DNA of 64,000 nt from Cannabis sativa (Eukaryota; Streptophyta; Magnoliopsida; Rosales; Cannabaceae), in contig NC_083602.1 of the NCBI RefSeq assembly GCF_029168945.1, positions 13,017,850 through 13,081,849 of the forward strand. The letters run 5' to 3'. Of the stretch, positions 35,459 to 46,445 are shown piece after piece. Numbering within the stretch: the first letter of the stretch is position 1; each line of letters opens with the position of its first letter. A model generated the notes under the pieces. The model was not told where the DNA came from. It made no database searches and worked only from the letters and a program-made list of their open reading frames with translations. The position numbers and the translations under genes were made by a program.

Positions 35459-35556
35459 ATGGCTACACAAACTGTTGAGGATAGTTCTAGATCTGGTTCA
35501 AGACGAACAGAGGGCGTTTATTGAAACCATTGAATTCAGAATATGGTAAAGTAGCT
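35459..35556 (+). pseudogene. psbH: Plastid psbH fragment
   Basis: From ATG 35459 the first codons read MATQTVEDSSRSG-RRT, the start of the photosystem II protein H. After a small disrupted stretch it resumes as [14 protein letters not shown]. The rest of the gene is missing. PsbH is normally a plastid-encoded thylakoid protein of about 73 residues; here it is a dead nuclear copy. It is the first of five plastid pieces in about 750 bp. Confidence 0.85.
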
Positions 35557-35572
35557 CCTGGGTTCGTATCAT

Positions 35573-35764
35573 CTTGACTTGGTTTTGAATTTCTCTATTT
35601 TTTTTAAAAAATACCGAGTCGGGCTCTTCTCTTACCTGTATCAAATAGAACATGCTGAGCCAAATCTTCTTCATGTAAAACATACTTTATTTAGATCGAG
35701 AAAATCGTACGGTTTTATGAAACCATGTGCTATGGCTCGAATCCGTAGTCGATCCTATTTCTGA
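35573..35764 (+). pseudogene. Plastid petB or petD group II intron fragment
   Basis: The stretch from TTGACTTGGTTTTGAATTTC to ATCCGTAGTCGATCCTATTTC corresponds, from memory, to the 5' part of a petB or petD group II intron, which lies just downstream of psbH in plastid DNA. Its order after psbH is therefore the native one, with petB exon 1 or more deleted. I cannot decide between the two introns without alignment. Confidence 0.65.
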
Positions 35765-35765
35765 T

Positions 35766-35850
35766 GGTCTTCGTAATAAAAGAGACATTTGGCGATAAGC
35801 CTGTGCTTGTTAGGAGGGGTCGTCATAAATGATTGAAGTGTGTTATTCAC
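35766..35850 (-). pseudogene. atpA: Plastid atpA fragment
   Basis: On the minus strand, about 35840-35770 reads in frame as IIYDD.S.QAQAYRQMSLLLRRP, a well-known stretch of the ATP synthase alpha subunit of the plastid. It has a premature stop where K is expected, and it begins directly at the edge of the rbcL piece. Confidence 0.75.
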
Positions 35851-35852
35851 GG

Positions 35853-35945
35853 TAACCGCGAAGACATTCATAAACTGCTCTACCGTAATACTTAGCGGAT
35901 AACCCCAATCTAGGTTTAATAGTACATGCCAATAGTGTGCAACCA
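35853..35945 (-). pseudogene. rbcL: Plastid rbcL fragment
   Basis: On the minus strand, about 35936-35855 reads [20 protein letters not shown] and then CLRG, a stretch of the Rubisco large subunit. It is fused to the atpA piece in the same orientation, although these genes are not adjacent in this way in land-plant plastomes. Confidence 0.85.
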
Positions 35946-36056
35946 TACTTTTTTAATTTATCTCTTTCAACTTGGATCTGAGTGGTTTTGCTAGAATAGA
36001 ATAGGGAATAATGAGATCATTGTTTTAGTAAATGATGCGGAGAAGGGTAGTGACAT

Positions 36057-36209
36057 TGATCCACAAGAAGCTCAGTTTTTGTTATGCGTATTAACAGCTA
36101 CTCTAGGAGGAATGTTTTTATGTGGTGCTAACGATTTAATAACTATCTTTGTAGCTCCAGAATGTTTCAGTTTATGCTTCTACCTATTATCTCGATATAC
36201 CAAGAAATA
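36057..36209 (+). pseudogene. ndhB: Plastid ndhB fragment
   Basis: Plus-strand text reads [18 protein letters not shown], then VAPECFSL and YLLSRYTKK, from exon 1 of the plastid NDH subunit 2 gene. The last 150 bp are almost unmutated by eye, so the transfer is not ancient. The match ends at 36209; the Helitron end lies 134 bp further on. Confidence 0.85.
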
Positions 36210-36313
36210 AAATACATATTTTGTAATTTGCACTATGTAAAAATTAAATTATATAAATTTTAATAAAAATTAAATACATAAAAGTATAAATAAAATAGAG
36301 TAAGGAGAGGTAG

Positions 36314-36346
36314 GCACGTGCATTTGCACGTGCTAACCTCACCTAG
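36314..36346 (+). mobile_element. Helitron 3' terminus (plus strand)
   Basis: A perfect hairpin, GCACGTGCA-TT-TGCACGTGC (36314-36333), is followed after nine bases by CTAG (36343-36346) and a T, the standard Helitron end with insertion before T. The body must lie to the left, but I cannot place its TC start. It may include the plastid fragments. Confidence 0.7.
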
Positions 36347-36349
36347 TAT

Positions 36350-38160
36350 AAAAAAAAAGGACAACAAAAAGATAGTCAATTTATCATGTAATTATTATTG
36401 ATACAAATAAAACAAACTACATACATGCAACATGACAAACAAAAAAAATACAAATCACTAAGATATTATCTTATTCAAATTAAGAAAAATATAAAAAGAA
36501 CAATGACGGTAGTGAAAAAATGCAAATTATTAAGATATAATCTTATTGAGTTTGAGAAATATTAAAAGAGCAAGTATAAGAAAAAATATATATATAAAAA
36601 AAAAAGAATAAAAAAACATGGATTATAGGAAAAAGAGCAAGAACTTTGACACAAGGCCATAAATCTAATAATCTAAAGGGTTGAGATGCAAAATGGCCCT
36701 CAATTTGGTAACTAAGTAAATGTCCACTTTTTTAAAAAAAATAAGAAAATGGCCAAATCTAATAAATTAGATAATAAAAATTATAAAAATAGATTTATCA
36801 CATATTTTTTTAAAAAATATATATATAATAACAAAATTAAGTTACATAATTTTTTTTAATATTGCATATTATGATATTGTAACAAAAATAAATAAATATA
36901 TTAGATCATTTAAATATATACAACAGTATTAAATATATCGTAGTACAGAAAATTAATATACCTTAGTAATAAAATTATATACCACAAAGAAATTATAACA
37001 ATACTAAATTAATATTCAAAATATATATATATCATGCTAACAAAATTATATATACCACCATTAAAATATGAATACATACAAAAAAATATATATATAATAA
37101 AATAGAAACTAAATATCATATTAAATAAATAATATATTATAGACAACAAAAATCATATACCATACAATAAAACGTATATACCTACAATAAAAAAATAAAA
37201 CAAAATAATATAATATTATTAAAAAAATTATATATATCATATTAACAAAATTATATATCACCTTTATGTATACTAAAATAAAAACTAAACATGCATTATC
37301 TAAAATAAAATGATATACTATACAATAAAACTTATATACCATATAATATAAAATATATACCTTACAATAAAAATATATATAATAATAACAACAAATAAAA
37401 ATAAAAATATATAGGATGCTAATAAAATTATATATCATGTCAATAAAAGTGCAATAAAAAATAAAACTTAAATATTATTTAAAAAAAAATTATATACCGT
37501 ATAACAAAAAATACATATACCATACACCAAAACATATATACAAAAAATAATAATAAAAAAAATATAGATAACTAATACATATATATATGTATACTATACT
37601 AACTAAATTATATACCACAATTAAAATATATATACCATGACCATTGTATATAATAAAATAAAAACTAATTAAATATTATTTAAAATAAATAATCATACAA
37701 TCAAAAAATATAAAAATAATAATTAAATATATGTAGCATGGCAATAAAATTATATACATACATTAAAATATTTTTATTATACTAATAAAATTATATAGCA
37801 CTATTATACATATCATAATAAAAAATAAATATTATCTAAGAATAATAATATACTATACAACAAAATAGAAATATACCGTACAACAAAATCTATATACCAA
37901 CAACCCAAAACAACTCATAAAAAATTTAAAAAATTGACATAACTTTAAAATAAAAAAGATTTTAACAAAACTAATATAGATATACCATAATGTTTAAATA
38001 ATTTGCTTCTAATTCTAAAAAAATTAATAAAATATAAAAAAAAAATTGAAATGAGGACATTTACTAATATAGTCTTATGATTTAGGGTCATTTGCTATAT
38101 TTTTTTGAAATGAGAACATAAACTAACATACTCATATGATTTTGAGCCATTTACTATAAT
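36350..38160. repeat. AT-rich repeat field with TATACCA-type minisatellite
   Basis: From about 36900 to 37900 short units built on ATATACCA(T/C)A and CAATAAAA recur dozens of times with irregular spacing of about 20-35 bp. Before that, 36440-36500 and 36520-36580 are diverged copies of one another. The field is bounded by two similar phrases, ATGGCCCTCAATTTGG near 36692 and CATATGATTTTGAGCC near 38135. Open frames here are low-complexity and not credible. Confidence 0.6.
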
Positions 38161-38750
38161 TTCCCTAATCTCTAAATAGTTTGTGAAGAATTTTTAGTGG
38201 GCTTGGAAATTTTAAGAAACATACTTTGGTACATGTCAAAATTGACATTATTGTTGATTTTATTTTAAAAATAGAATTGTATTTTTTTCTTAAGTTTTTT
38301 TAAATGATTACAAGTAATAAATTAAATATATAAACGAAGAAGTAAAGAAATCTAAAATTTAATTTTATACATATTTTTTTTTATTTTTTATTTTTTTAAA
38401 TTTAAATCTAAAGTATATATTAAAAATAAACATAAAATATTTTAAAAAATATATTATTATACTCAAGTATTGTCATACAAAATCTCACATAAAGTTTATT
38501 ATAGAAATTAGTTATGGTTTTGAAAAAAATTAATTATATAATTGTCTAATTAACTAAATTACTTAATTTAGTTTAACAAAATAAATATATTTAATTCAAA
38601 TTTATAGAGAATAATTAAATTATTAAATGCACATATTTTAAAAATATTTATCTATATATGATACATGTGTACTATAAAATAGAGAAACAAACTAAATAAA
38701 CACTAGAAAAATAAATAATTATAAATAATATAAATAAGACAAAAACAAAC
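38161..38750. other. AT-rich DNA, nothing recognised
   Basis: No open frame of note, no paired element ends and no RNA gene that I can see. Confidence 0.4.
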
Positions 38751-39110
38751 TTAGAGCATCTTCAATAAAAATACAAATTAATAAGTGATGCAAAGTGAAA
38801 ATATAACTCATTTAGTAAAAATTGTACTCTAATAGTATGTCAAAAGTTGATACAAATTTGGCAAAATTAAAAAAGAAAAAACATTAATTATAAACAATAT
38901 GAATAAAATAAAAACAAAAAAAAGAACTAAAAAAAACTTACATTAGAGCATCTTCATTGGAGATGCAAATTAATAAGTAATGCAAAATTCAAATATAGCT
39001 CTCACTTAGCAAAAATATGCTCCAAGGGTGTGCCAAAAATTAATGTAAATTTGAAACATAGTAAATGTTGTGCTAAATTTGGCACAACATTTGTTATGAT
39101 GCAAAATTTA
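38751..39110. repeat. Diverged direct duplication (GAGCATCTTCA repeats)
   Basis: Two copies, starting GAGCATCTTCAATAAAAATACAAA at about 38755 and GAGCATCTTCATTGGAGATGC at about 38945, each followed by AATTAATAAGTAATGCAAA-like text. The second copy is interrupted at 39108 by the Tourist-like MITE and seems to resume at 39601. The GAGCATCT start is common for plant MITEs, but I could not define both ends. Confidence 0.5.
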
Positions 39111-39600
39111 GGTGGCGTTTGGTAACACTTTTTTAATCAGTTTTTTGTTTTTAAAATTGAAAAAGTGAAAATATTTTTCAAAAACATGTTCTATAAAACT
39201 GTTTTACTTTTTAATTTTTTAATTGAGAATCAAAATTTTAAAAACAAAAAAAAGTCACTTTCAATATTTTTTTAAACAGTTTTTTTTTTCTTAATCAATA
39301 TTTTAGACTCCGACCAGATCCGGACCCAAATCCCCCTCCCACGGCCCTGGCGCTAAACCCGGCATCTGACTCGAACCCGAAGCTGACCCCGGACCTAGAC
39401 CCGACTTAAAGAAAATCAAAAAATGAAAAATGAAAATGAACTTTACAGAACACACTTTTTTTTACTGTTTTTATAATTAAAAAATAAAAGTGGTTACAAA
39501 ACGCATTTTTGTTTTTCAAAAACAAAATTTTTAAAAACAAAAATTTGCTTTCATTTTGTGATTAAGAAATTAGAAAACAAAATTGTTACCAAACGCCACC
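39111..39600. mobile_element. PIF/Harbinger (Tourist-like) MITE
   Basis: 490 bp with 17-bp perfect terminal inverted repeats GGTGGCGTTTGGTAACA and the 3-bp target duplication TTA (39108-39110 and 39601-39603), typical for PIF/Harbinger. A core at about 39303-39410 is strikingly GC-rich, built of GACCCG and CCGGACC words, in contrast to the AT-rich arms. No transposase. Confidence 0.9.
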
Positions 39601-39952
39601 TTACATTATCATAAATGCACAACTTTATTATTTACTTTTATTATTTTATTACTATATTTAACTAAAATGTTAATTTAGAAATATCTATTTTTATTGTTTT
39701 ACATTAAAAAATGAATGATAAAGTTATTATTTTTTTTATACTTGTAATAAAAAAATATTAAATTTTACATCAAGTTTTGCAATTGTACATAAGAGCACAA
39801 TGTTAAAAATTGATGCAAATATATTACAAAGCCATTTTTTTTTCAAATATAGTTGTTTACACCAAAAGTAGCCCCGATGATGTGGACATCAATGTTTAAT
39901 ACGTGGCAAGAAATAAAACATCCCAGAGTTGAGTAGTCTCAAATCATAGCAA

Positions 39953-39993
39953 GTCAACCTGGGAGGAGTCCCTAGCCCTACACCCAGGTTGAC
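39953..39993. repeat. Perfect 11-bp-arm hairpin
   Basis: GTCAACCTGGG at 39953-39963 and its exact inverse CCCAGGTTGAC at 39983-39993, with a 19-base loop. The surrounding 39870-40235 is less AT-rich than its neighbours and holds no open frame. The role is unknown; it may be a piece of an unrecognised element. Confidence 0.6.
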
Positions 39994-40240
39994 TTCGGGA
40001 ACTCCGGAATCAGTGTTTAGATCACGCCAAGTTGTTTCCAACTCACTATCATTCAATATTTTGTATTTGTACTATGAAGACATGAAGCATCCAAATCCAT
40101 TGCCTGAGAGCTGAAAACACACGAACTAGCACCTCGAAAATCAACTTGGGCACCTAGGGTAGCGCCTAAGTGGACAACTCAACTAGGGTTAAAAATAGGA
40201 CCAATAGACTAACAAAAATCTCGAACTTAGGGACTATTGT

Positions 40241-42140
40241 TGTTGGAATTATTTTACCAGGATCTTAGATCTACTCACAAGTATGTGTTTAACAACCTAA
40301 ATATGAACTTTCTAAAACGATAAATTAAACACATATAAAGTTAAGAAAACCTTACATTGATGCAGCGGAATTAATGTCTCCTTCCACTCAGATCTCTAAC
40401 CCTTGTATCCTTTCTGTAGCAGAATATAATCAAGATCTAAGCCCGAATGTCTTTCTTTGAGTTTGATCCTTCACAGTCTTCCAATCTATGATTGAGTTAC
40501 TGCTTGCTGTGTGTGGGTACTCACTCTTTCACTAGGGTCGAAATTTTATGAAGAGAGAAAAGAGAAGAGGGTTTCGGCCAGGTATAGAAAATAGGGAAGG
40601 CTCAGTTTTTCTGAAGAGAGAAATTTCTGTCAGATAACTAATGAATGTGTTCAACGATATATTTTTGACCGAGTCATCACTTTCTATTTATAGGCAACTA
40701 CTAGGTTTAGGTTAGGAATTATTTGGCATTAAAATAATGAAAATATCAATTTGAATTTCCACAAATAGTGGTCGGCCATGGTGTGATAATGGGCCTCACT
40801 TGATTTTGCAGTTTTAACAAATTTTATTTCTATTTTCTCAAAAACGCCAATTTTCCAATTCTAACCATTTAAATGCCAAAACTAATTATTTAATAACTAA
40901 AATAGATTATTAAATAATATTGTCATTTAATTTAATTATTAACTAGACATATAAAGTCCATTAATAAATAAATAAACCTAGAATCTCTTTTTTTGTTACA
41001 ATTTCACCCCTGCTTAGTGAAAATTCATAAATTAGACATAGTCTAACTTTAGAATTATAATTGATCAATCACGAATCAATTAATGAGTCTTACAAGCAGA
41101 ATGTTCTCAACTAGAATGGGGACCATGGATCTATATGCTGAGCTTCCAATAAGTGAACCAAATTTACCAAGTAAATTCCTACTTATTAATTCTTCGTTGA
41201 ATCCACTCTTAGAACTTAGAATTGCACTCTCAGACTTATATAGAGCATATTATATGTTCCACGATATCAATATGCTATCTCATTTAACCATTGTTATAAT
41301 CTTATTGTGATTTAAAAGATCCTCTATATAGATGATCTACATCGAGATGGGATAATTTTACCGTTCTCACCCCTCAATGTATTTTGCCCCTTAAAACACT
41401 TAGCTACCTGTAAATGGTGTTTAGTGATCTAATAATTAGTCAGTTAAACAAGAGCTCATCCATTTACTTCTATTTGCTAAGCTCGAAGGGAATCATCACT
41501 TGACTTCTATACACCAGTAGAAGCTATAGATTCCATATTTATGTTCAGCACTCCCACTCAATCATACTATCATGTTCCCAAAATATACGTATCACCCTGA
41601 CCCAAAAGTATGCTTAACTAATAAATCAAAGAACATGAATAGTACTCGTGAGTTGAGCCTAAGCATATCAGGATTTAGATTCTTTTAATCTTAAGATCAA
41701 CTACTGATATTGACTTGGAAAGATATATAACGGTAAGTTTGTAATATCTTAACTTAGTTGCAATATCGGTCCAGTCCAATGTATACTCCATACATTCGAA
41801 ACTAGTATACTTTACTAATGTCCTGGAAAGAACATAACACTTACTCCAAGTGTAAGTATACATCATCGCTGATTATCACATTAGTGTAAATCCAAAACAC
41901 TAATGAAACAGGGACCTTTTCTTTTGATTCATATGATCACAATCACATTCCACTGTGTTGACGATACTGTAGTTGTGAATAAACATATGATCTGTATTTA
42001 ACTGATTTTGTGTGTAAATGTAATAAACATATTTAAACCATTAGCATGTAAAATTCATGCAAACATAAACCACTTCAAATTTTTTGTATTGATTACTAAT
42101 CTGATTGTAAAGAATTTTATTTAGGGCATAAAACCCAACA
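40241..42140 (-). mobile_element. Solo LTR of family A (minus strand)
   Basis: A 1900-bp LTR with TGTTGGAATT and CCCAACA ends, flanked by the exact 5-bp repeat ATTGT (40236-40240 and 42141-42145), and no internal region. This is the product of recombination between the two LTRs of a former element. It is clearly more diverged from the A1-A3 LTRs than they are from each other, and its antisense open frame is broken by a one-base loss near 41520. Confidence 0.93.
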
Positions 42141-42518
42141 ATTGTTGCTATTTTTTGAGGTTAGAGACTTATCTGCATCAAAATAAACTGTTTAGTGACT
42201 TTTTTCTTAATTTTCCCTTTTGAGAATATATATTTCTATTAATTTTTAAAAATACTATATATTTTTTTTATTTAGGCCACCAAATTTTATTTTCCAATAA
42301 AGCAGTTAGCCAGCCCTAGAGATTCCCAATCCATATCTTTTGATCTAATTCAAGTTGTATTAAAGAGAATTTACACCACATACTTTGTTTTTCTTAATTT
42401 TTTTTAATTTTATTATTGTAACTAAAAATTTACTTTTTATACTATTTTTAAATATTATATATATATATATATTTTTACTTTTGGACAACAGTCCACCTTA
42501 TATATATATATATATACA

Positions 42519-42546
42519 CTAGGCGGCAACTACGTGCAAGGCACGT
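42519..42546 (-). mobile_element. Helitron 3' terminus (minus strand)
   Basis: Read on the minus strand: ACGTGC-CTT-GCACGT hairpin (42546-42532), nine bases, then CTAG (42522-42519) and T. The body therefore extends to the right of 42546. The target is a TA-repeat, where Helitrons often insert. The TC start is not located. Confidence 0.65.
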
Positions 42547-43954
42547 TTTATGTTTTTTTTTTTTTTTATTTTGGTTTTTTTAGTTATTTTTTCTATTTAA
42601 AATATTTGGTAATAAAATTAATGGTATAGTGTATTGTAGTAATTACTTTTGAATGATTTCATATATATTTGTTTTATGATTGGTTTTTCATCGATCATGT
42701 AAGATACTTTTTGGGCTTCTTCATTAACAAATCGACTCCGCATGATTAAACAAATTGGCTTGAAACTAAAATTTAGAAATATTTGATTAGTTAAGATAAC
42801 ATAATTAATTAAGGATCTTTAATTTATTTTAATAGAAGTGGAAATTTGATTTACCTAATTAGTTTTTTTTACCACTTATAATTCATATATATTTTTTTAG
42901 ATTCTTTTTATTTCATATGTTTTTGTTACATTTTGGCGGTTTCACTTGTATTGCGACGGCCGTTAATACATTTGATTTTTTTAAAATTAAATAAGGAATG
43001 TGCATAGAGGATAAATATTATTACTATATTAAAAGTAAATTGCCTATTTTTTCTTTAGAAGATGTGTAGGGGTTCAATTCATTAAAATTGTTTATTTTGT
43101 ACTTAGATTGCTAGTTTTTATTTTTATTTTTTTGTAAGTTTTTCTATTTTTGTTGTAGAGGTAATTATCCATTGATATGGATAGTCTTTATATTTAAAGT
43201 GATCATGTATTTTAGTAACATGTATATTAATGATGTACATATTTAATGTTTTTTTTTCAAAGTATGGATAAGATTTAAAAATTGTAACTTCTATTTTATT
43301 TTCCTGTAGTAAAGCATGTATATAATTTTAGTTAAATTTAGTAAATGAAATAAATAATATTTTATATTTTATAAGTATTAAAATAATTAATTTATCTTTT
43401 TATCAATAAGAGTTAACTTTTGATATTTTTTACGCTTGTATTTGTATATATGTACCAATAGCTAATATTGCGATGACTTGTAAATAACAAAATAAAATTA
43501 TATGACAAATTATTATAAAATAAAAAAAATGTTTCTTAAATAAATATATTTTATTTAAATATTTGGATATCCAATCTTTTGTTTATCTTTCTATAACTTT
43601 CAAAAAAAATTAGTATGAATTAATTATTTTTTATATAAATTTAAGAATAAGTTTTTGCATATATTTTTCACATGATGGGCACATTATTACTTTTAAAAAT
43701 TAAAATTGTTATCTTTAATTTTTATTTTGAATAAGAATAATATTTTACATATATTTTTTTAAAAAAATAATAAATAAATAAATAAAAGTTGATAAATTTA
43801 AATATTTTTTAATTTATTTTATTTTTCCAATTGCAAGAATAAAATACAAAGCACTATCTTCCTCCTCATTTAATACACTTAATTATTATTAATTATTTCA
43901 TTTATTATGAGCAAAATATAATAATAACAACAATAATAATAATAATAAGAAATA
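42547..43954. other. AT-rich DNA, probably Helitron body in part
   Basis: No Rep/helicase coding or other open frame is seen. TA runs occur at 42456-42470 and 42498-42516 next to the Helitron end, and an AAT run at about 43920-43950. Confidence 0.4.
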
Positions 43955-44370
43955 GGAAAATTTTATAATGCGCCCTTTTAAAGGAATACACTGATAGATC
44001 TCTATCTGTTTTAGTATCCGAAATAATTTTTAGTTAAATTTTTTCTCATGATCATGTAAATTATAGTTACTAAAGACATTCGGCAAAAATTTAAGAAATT
44101 TAGAAAAGTTTAACACATCAAAAACTACGTTTAAACAGTGTTTTACATTCGTGACTATTTTATTTTATACATGTGTAAAATAGATTGTTTAAATATTATC
44201 TTTAATATTATAAATTATTTCAAATTTTTAAAAATTTTGTAGGATATCTTAAATAGCTATAACGTACATGAATATAAAAAAAAAATTAGACTAAAAAATT
44301 CTTCTCAGTACCGAAATAAATAGAAAACATATCAGTACATTCCTTTTAACAGAGTCCATTCTAGAATTAC
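43955..44370. mobile_element. Older MULE-type MITE, sister of the one at 14476
   Basis: Ends GGAAAATTTTATAATG and, reversed, GGTAATTCTAGAATGG. The interior shares TAGCTATAACGTACATGA-type text with 14476-15409. The flanks TAAGAAATA and TAACAAAAA agree at 7 of 9 positions, as expected of an aged 9-bp target duplication. Confidence 0.75.
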
Positions 44371-44712
44371 CTAACAAAAATATCCCAAACAATCTTCCGT
44401 AATTTTAAATGAAAGATTTGATAACCTACCTATTCCAATCAATCTTCCTCTCTCACTTCATCGTTCCTTCCTTAATCTCCTATCACGCCAAGATTTTCTC
44501 TCTCTCTCTCTCTCAAACAGAATATCAAATTCCTGAGGGATTTACAATTTTACTACATTTTTTTCTCTTTTTTTGCTAAAATCTTAGCCTAAAAAGGTAT
44601 ACAAAGAACATCTTAAGCAATCATTTATATTATATATTATTAAAAACAGGTATTATTTCAATCATTTTGTAGATTTTGATGGTTCAGATTAGAATTATGG
44701 GTTTTGTTCTAC
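44371..44712. other. Short AT-rich spacer
   Basis: Contains a CT dinucleotide run at 44495-44513. No gene is seen. Confidence 0.4.
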
Positions 44713-45243
44713 TATTAATTAGGGAAATTTTTATATATATACGTAATATATATTTTAATAACATTAATGACTTCCATCAATTAAATAGAATTATATACCG
44801 TGACACGTAAGCAATATATACCGTATATAAAAAAAATTACTTACCGTAATCAAAAACACAAATCAGCCACTTCTCACCAAGAACATACTATCTTCTCCAT
44901 TAATTACAATAAATCAGTGCATGAAACACTAACTAAAATGAAAACTTATAAATTTACTTCTTGTAAAATAATAAATCATTGAAAACTATTTTCCACCAAA
45001 AAAACTCCATTAATGATTAAAAAAAAGCTTCATCCATAAACAACATAAAATCGATTATGAGTTCATAACTAAAATCGTACCATAATCCGACAATACCTGA
45101 AAAATTTGAGACGAAATCATTACTGGATGAAAGAACAATTCAATCAACACTTTAAAAAAATTGATCCAAAACTTCATCGGAAAAACTCCATTAAAATCGA
45201 TAAAAAGCTTCAATCGTAAACCAAAAATTACAACTTCGACCAC

Positions 45244-45440
45244 TGTTAGAACAGAGTATTTCAGAGAGAAAAGAAAGTGTTTCATTGATTGTAATATTCT
45301 GAATTTACATGAGGAATGTTACACTTATTTATAGGCAAGGGATTTGGCATACAAGCCAACTAATTCTTGTAACAGAACAAATAACAGAAAAAACAGAAAG
45401 ACAGTAAACATAACTAACTTATGCTAACTAACTCTTAACA
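45244..45440 (-). repeat. 3' LTR of B1
   Basis: 197 bp, TG...CA ends in either orientation, TATAAATA read on the minus strand at 45333-45326. A polypurine tract (minus-strand TTGAAGGGGCC, 45451-45441) abuts it. Confidence 0.93.
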
Positions 45441-45447
45441 GGCCCCT

Positions 45448-46445
45448 TCAAGTTGGAGCGTAGAAATCTCGAATGCCCAACTTGGATACAATATCGTTGA
45501 AAACTTCCTCATTGAGATCCCCATGTAGAAACGCATTGTTTATGTCCAAGTGATGTAAATGCCAATTGCGAATGGCTGCCAATGCAAAAATAAGTTTTAA
45601 AGTATTGAATTTGGCCACGGGAGCATAGGTGTCGAAGTAATCGATGCCAGGTAATTGAGTGTAACCTTTGGCTACTAAACGTGCTTTGCAACGTTGAAGA
45701 GTACCATCTGGATTTAGTTTCTTTTTATATACCCATTTATTGTCAATTACATGTTGGTTGGGTGGAAGTGGAACAACTATCCATGTATGATTTTTTTCGA
45801 GAGCATCTATTTCTACATCCATGGCATTGTTCCAAACCTTGAATTTGGATGCTTGTTTGTAGGAGGTAGGTTCTGGTGTAAGGCTGAGTGAAAGAATAGC
45901 TGCTCGAAACTCAGGAGAGAATTTATGGTATGAAATGTAATTGAGTAAAGGATGATCGGTGCTAGTGTTTGTGATAGAGTCACATTGATAATCCTTTAGA
46001 TAACTTGGGGGATGTTGTACACGACCTGATTTGGTGCGTGTTTTAGTCTGCCTGGGAGGTGAAACCAGTGAGGGGGGATGGGAATTTTGTGATATATCCT
46101 CGAGAATGGGTGAGGATGGGGAATTGTTGACTTGTTGTTGCTGAGATGAATTGTTCTCAGTAGAACTTAAAGGAATTGAGTCAAGTTGAGGATGATGAGT
46201 CTCAGAATATGTAGAGAAGAAATTGTCAATGTGTGTTGGGTGGGACACACGGCCAAAAGGGTAAATTTGCTCATAGAAGAGTACATCTCTTGATTGGAAA
46301 ATTTGTTTTGTTTGGAGATCTAAAAGAGTATATGCTTTCATGTTGGGGGGATAGCCTAAAAAAGCACAAGCTCTAGCTCGAGGAGAAAGTTTAGTGGTGG
46401 TCTTGACATGTGATGCATAGAGCAAGATACCCAGAAATTCCTCAA
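45448..46445 (-). pseudogene. B1 pol remnant: integrase tail and N-terminal reverse transcriptase
   Basis: The frame from about 46440 reads the post-integrase segment (SPRARACAFLGYP, then DVLFYEQIYPFG), a proline- and serine-rich linker, and the RVT_2 start (WNNAMDVEIDALEKN, KWVYKKKLNPDGT, RCKARLVAKGYTQ, LDINNAFLHGDL). It then jumps to a terminal IVSKLGIRDFYAPT-like sequence, normally found after RNase H. The YVDD catalytic box and RNase H are gone. Confidence 0.85.

Noticed and set aside
37121..37438. 105-codon minus-strand open frame
   Set aside because: It is made of I, Y, F and V codons from AT-rich repeats; low-complexity chance frame.
45055..45285. 76-codon minus-strand frame at the left side of M1
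   Set aside because: It crosses the Copia B1 insertion boundary, so it is composite and not a gene.
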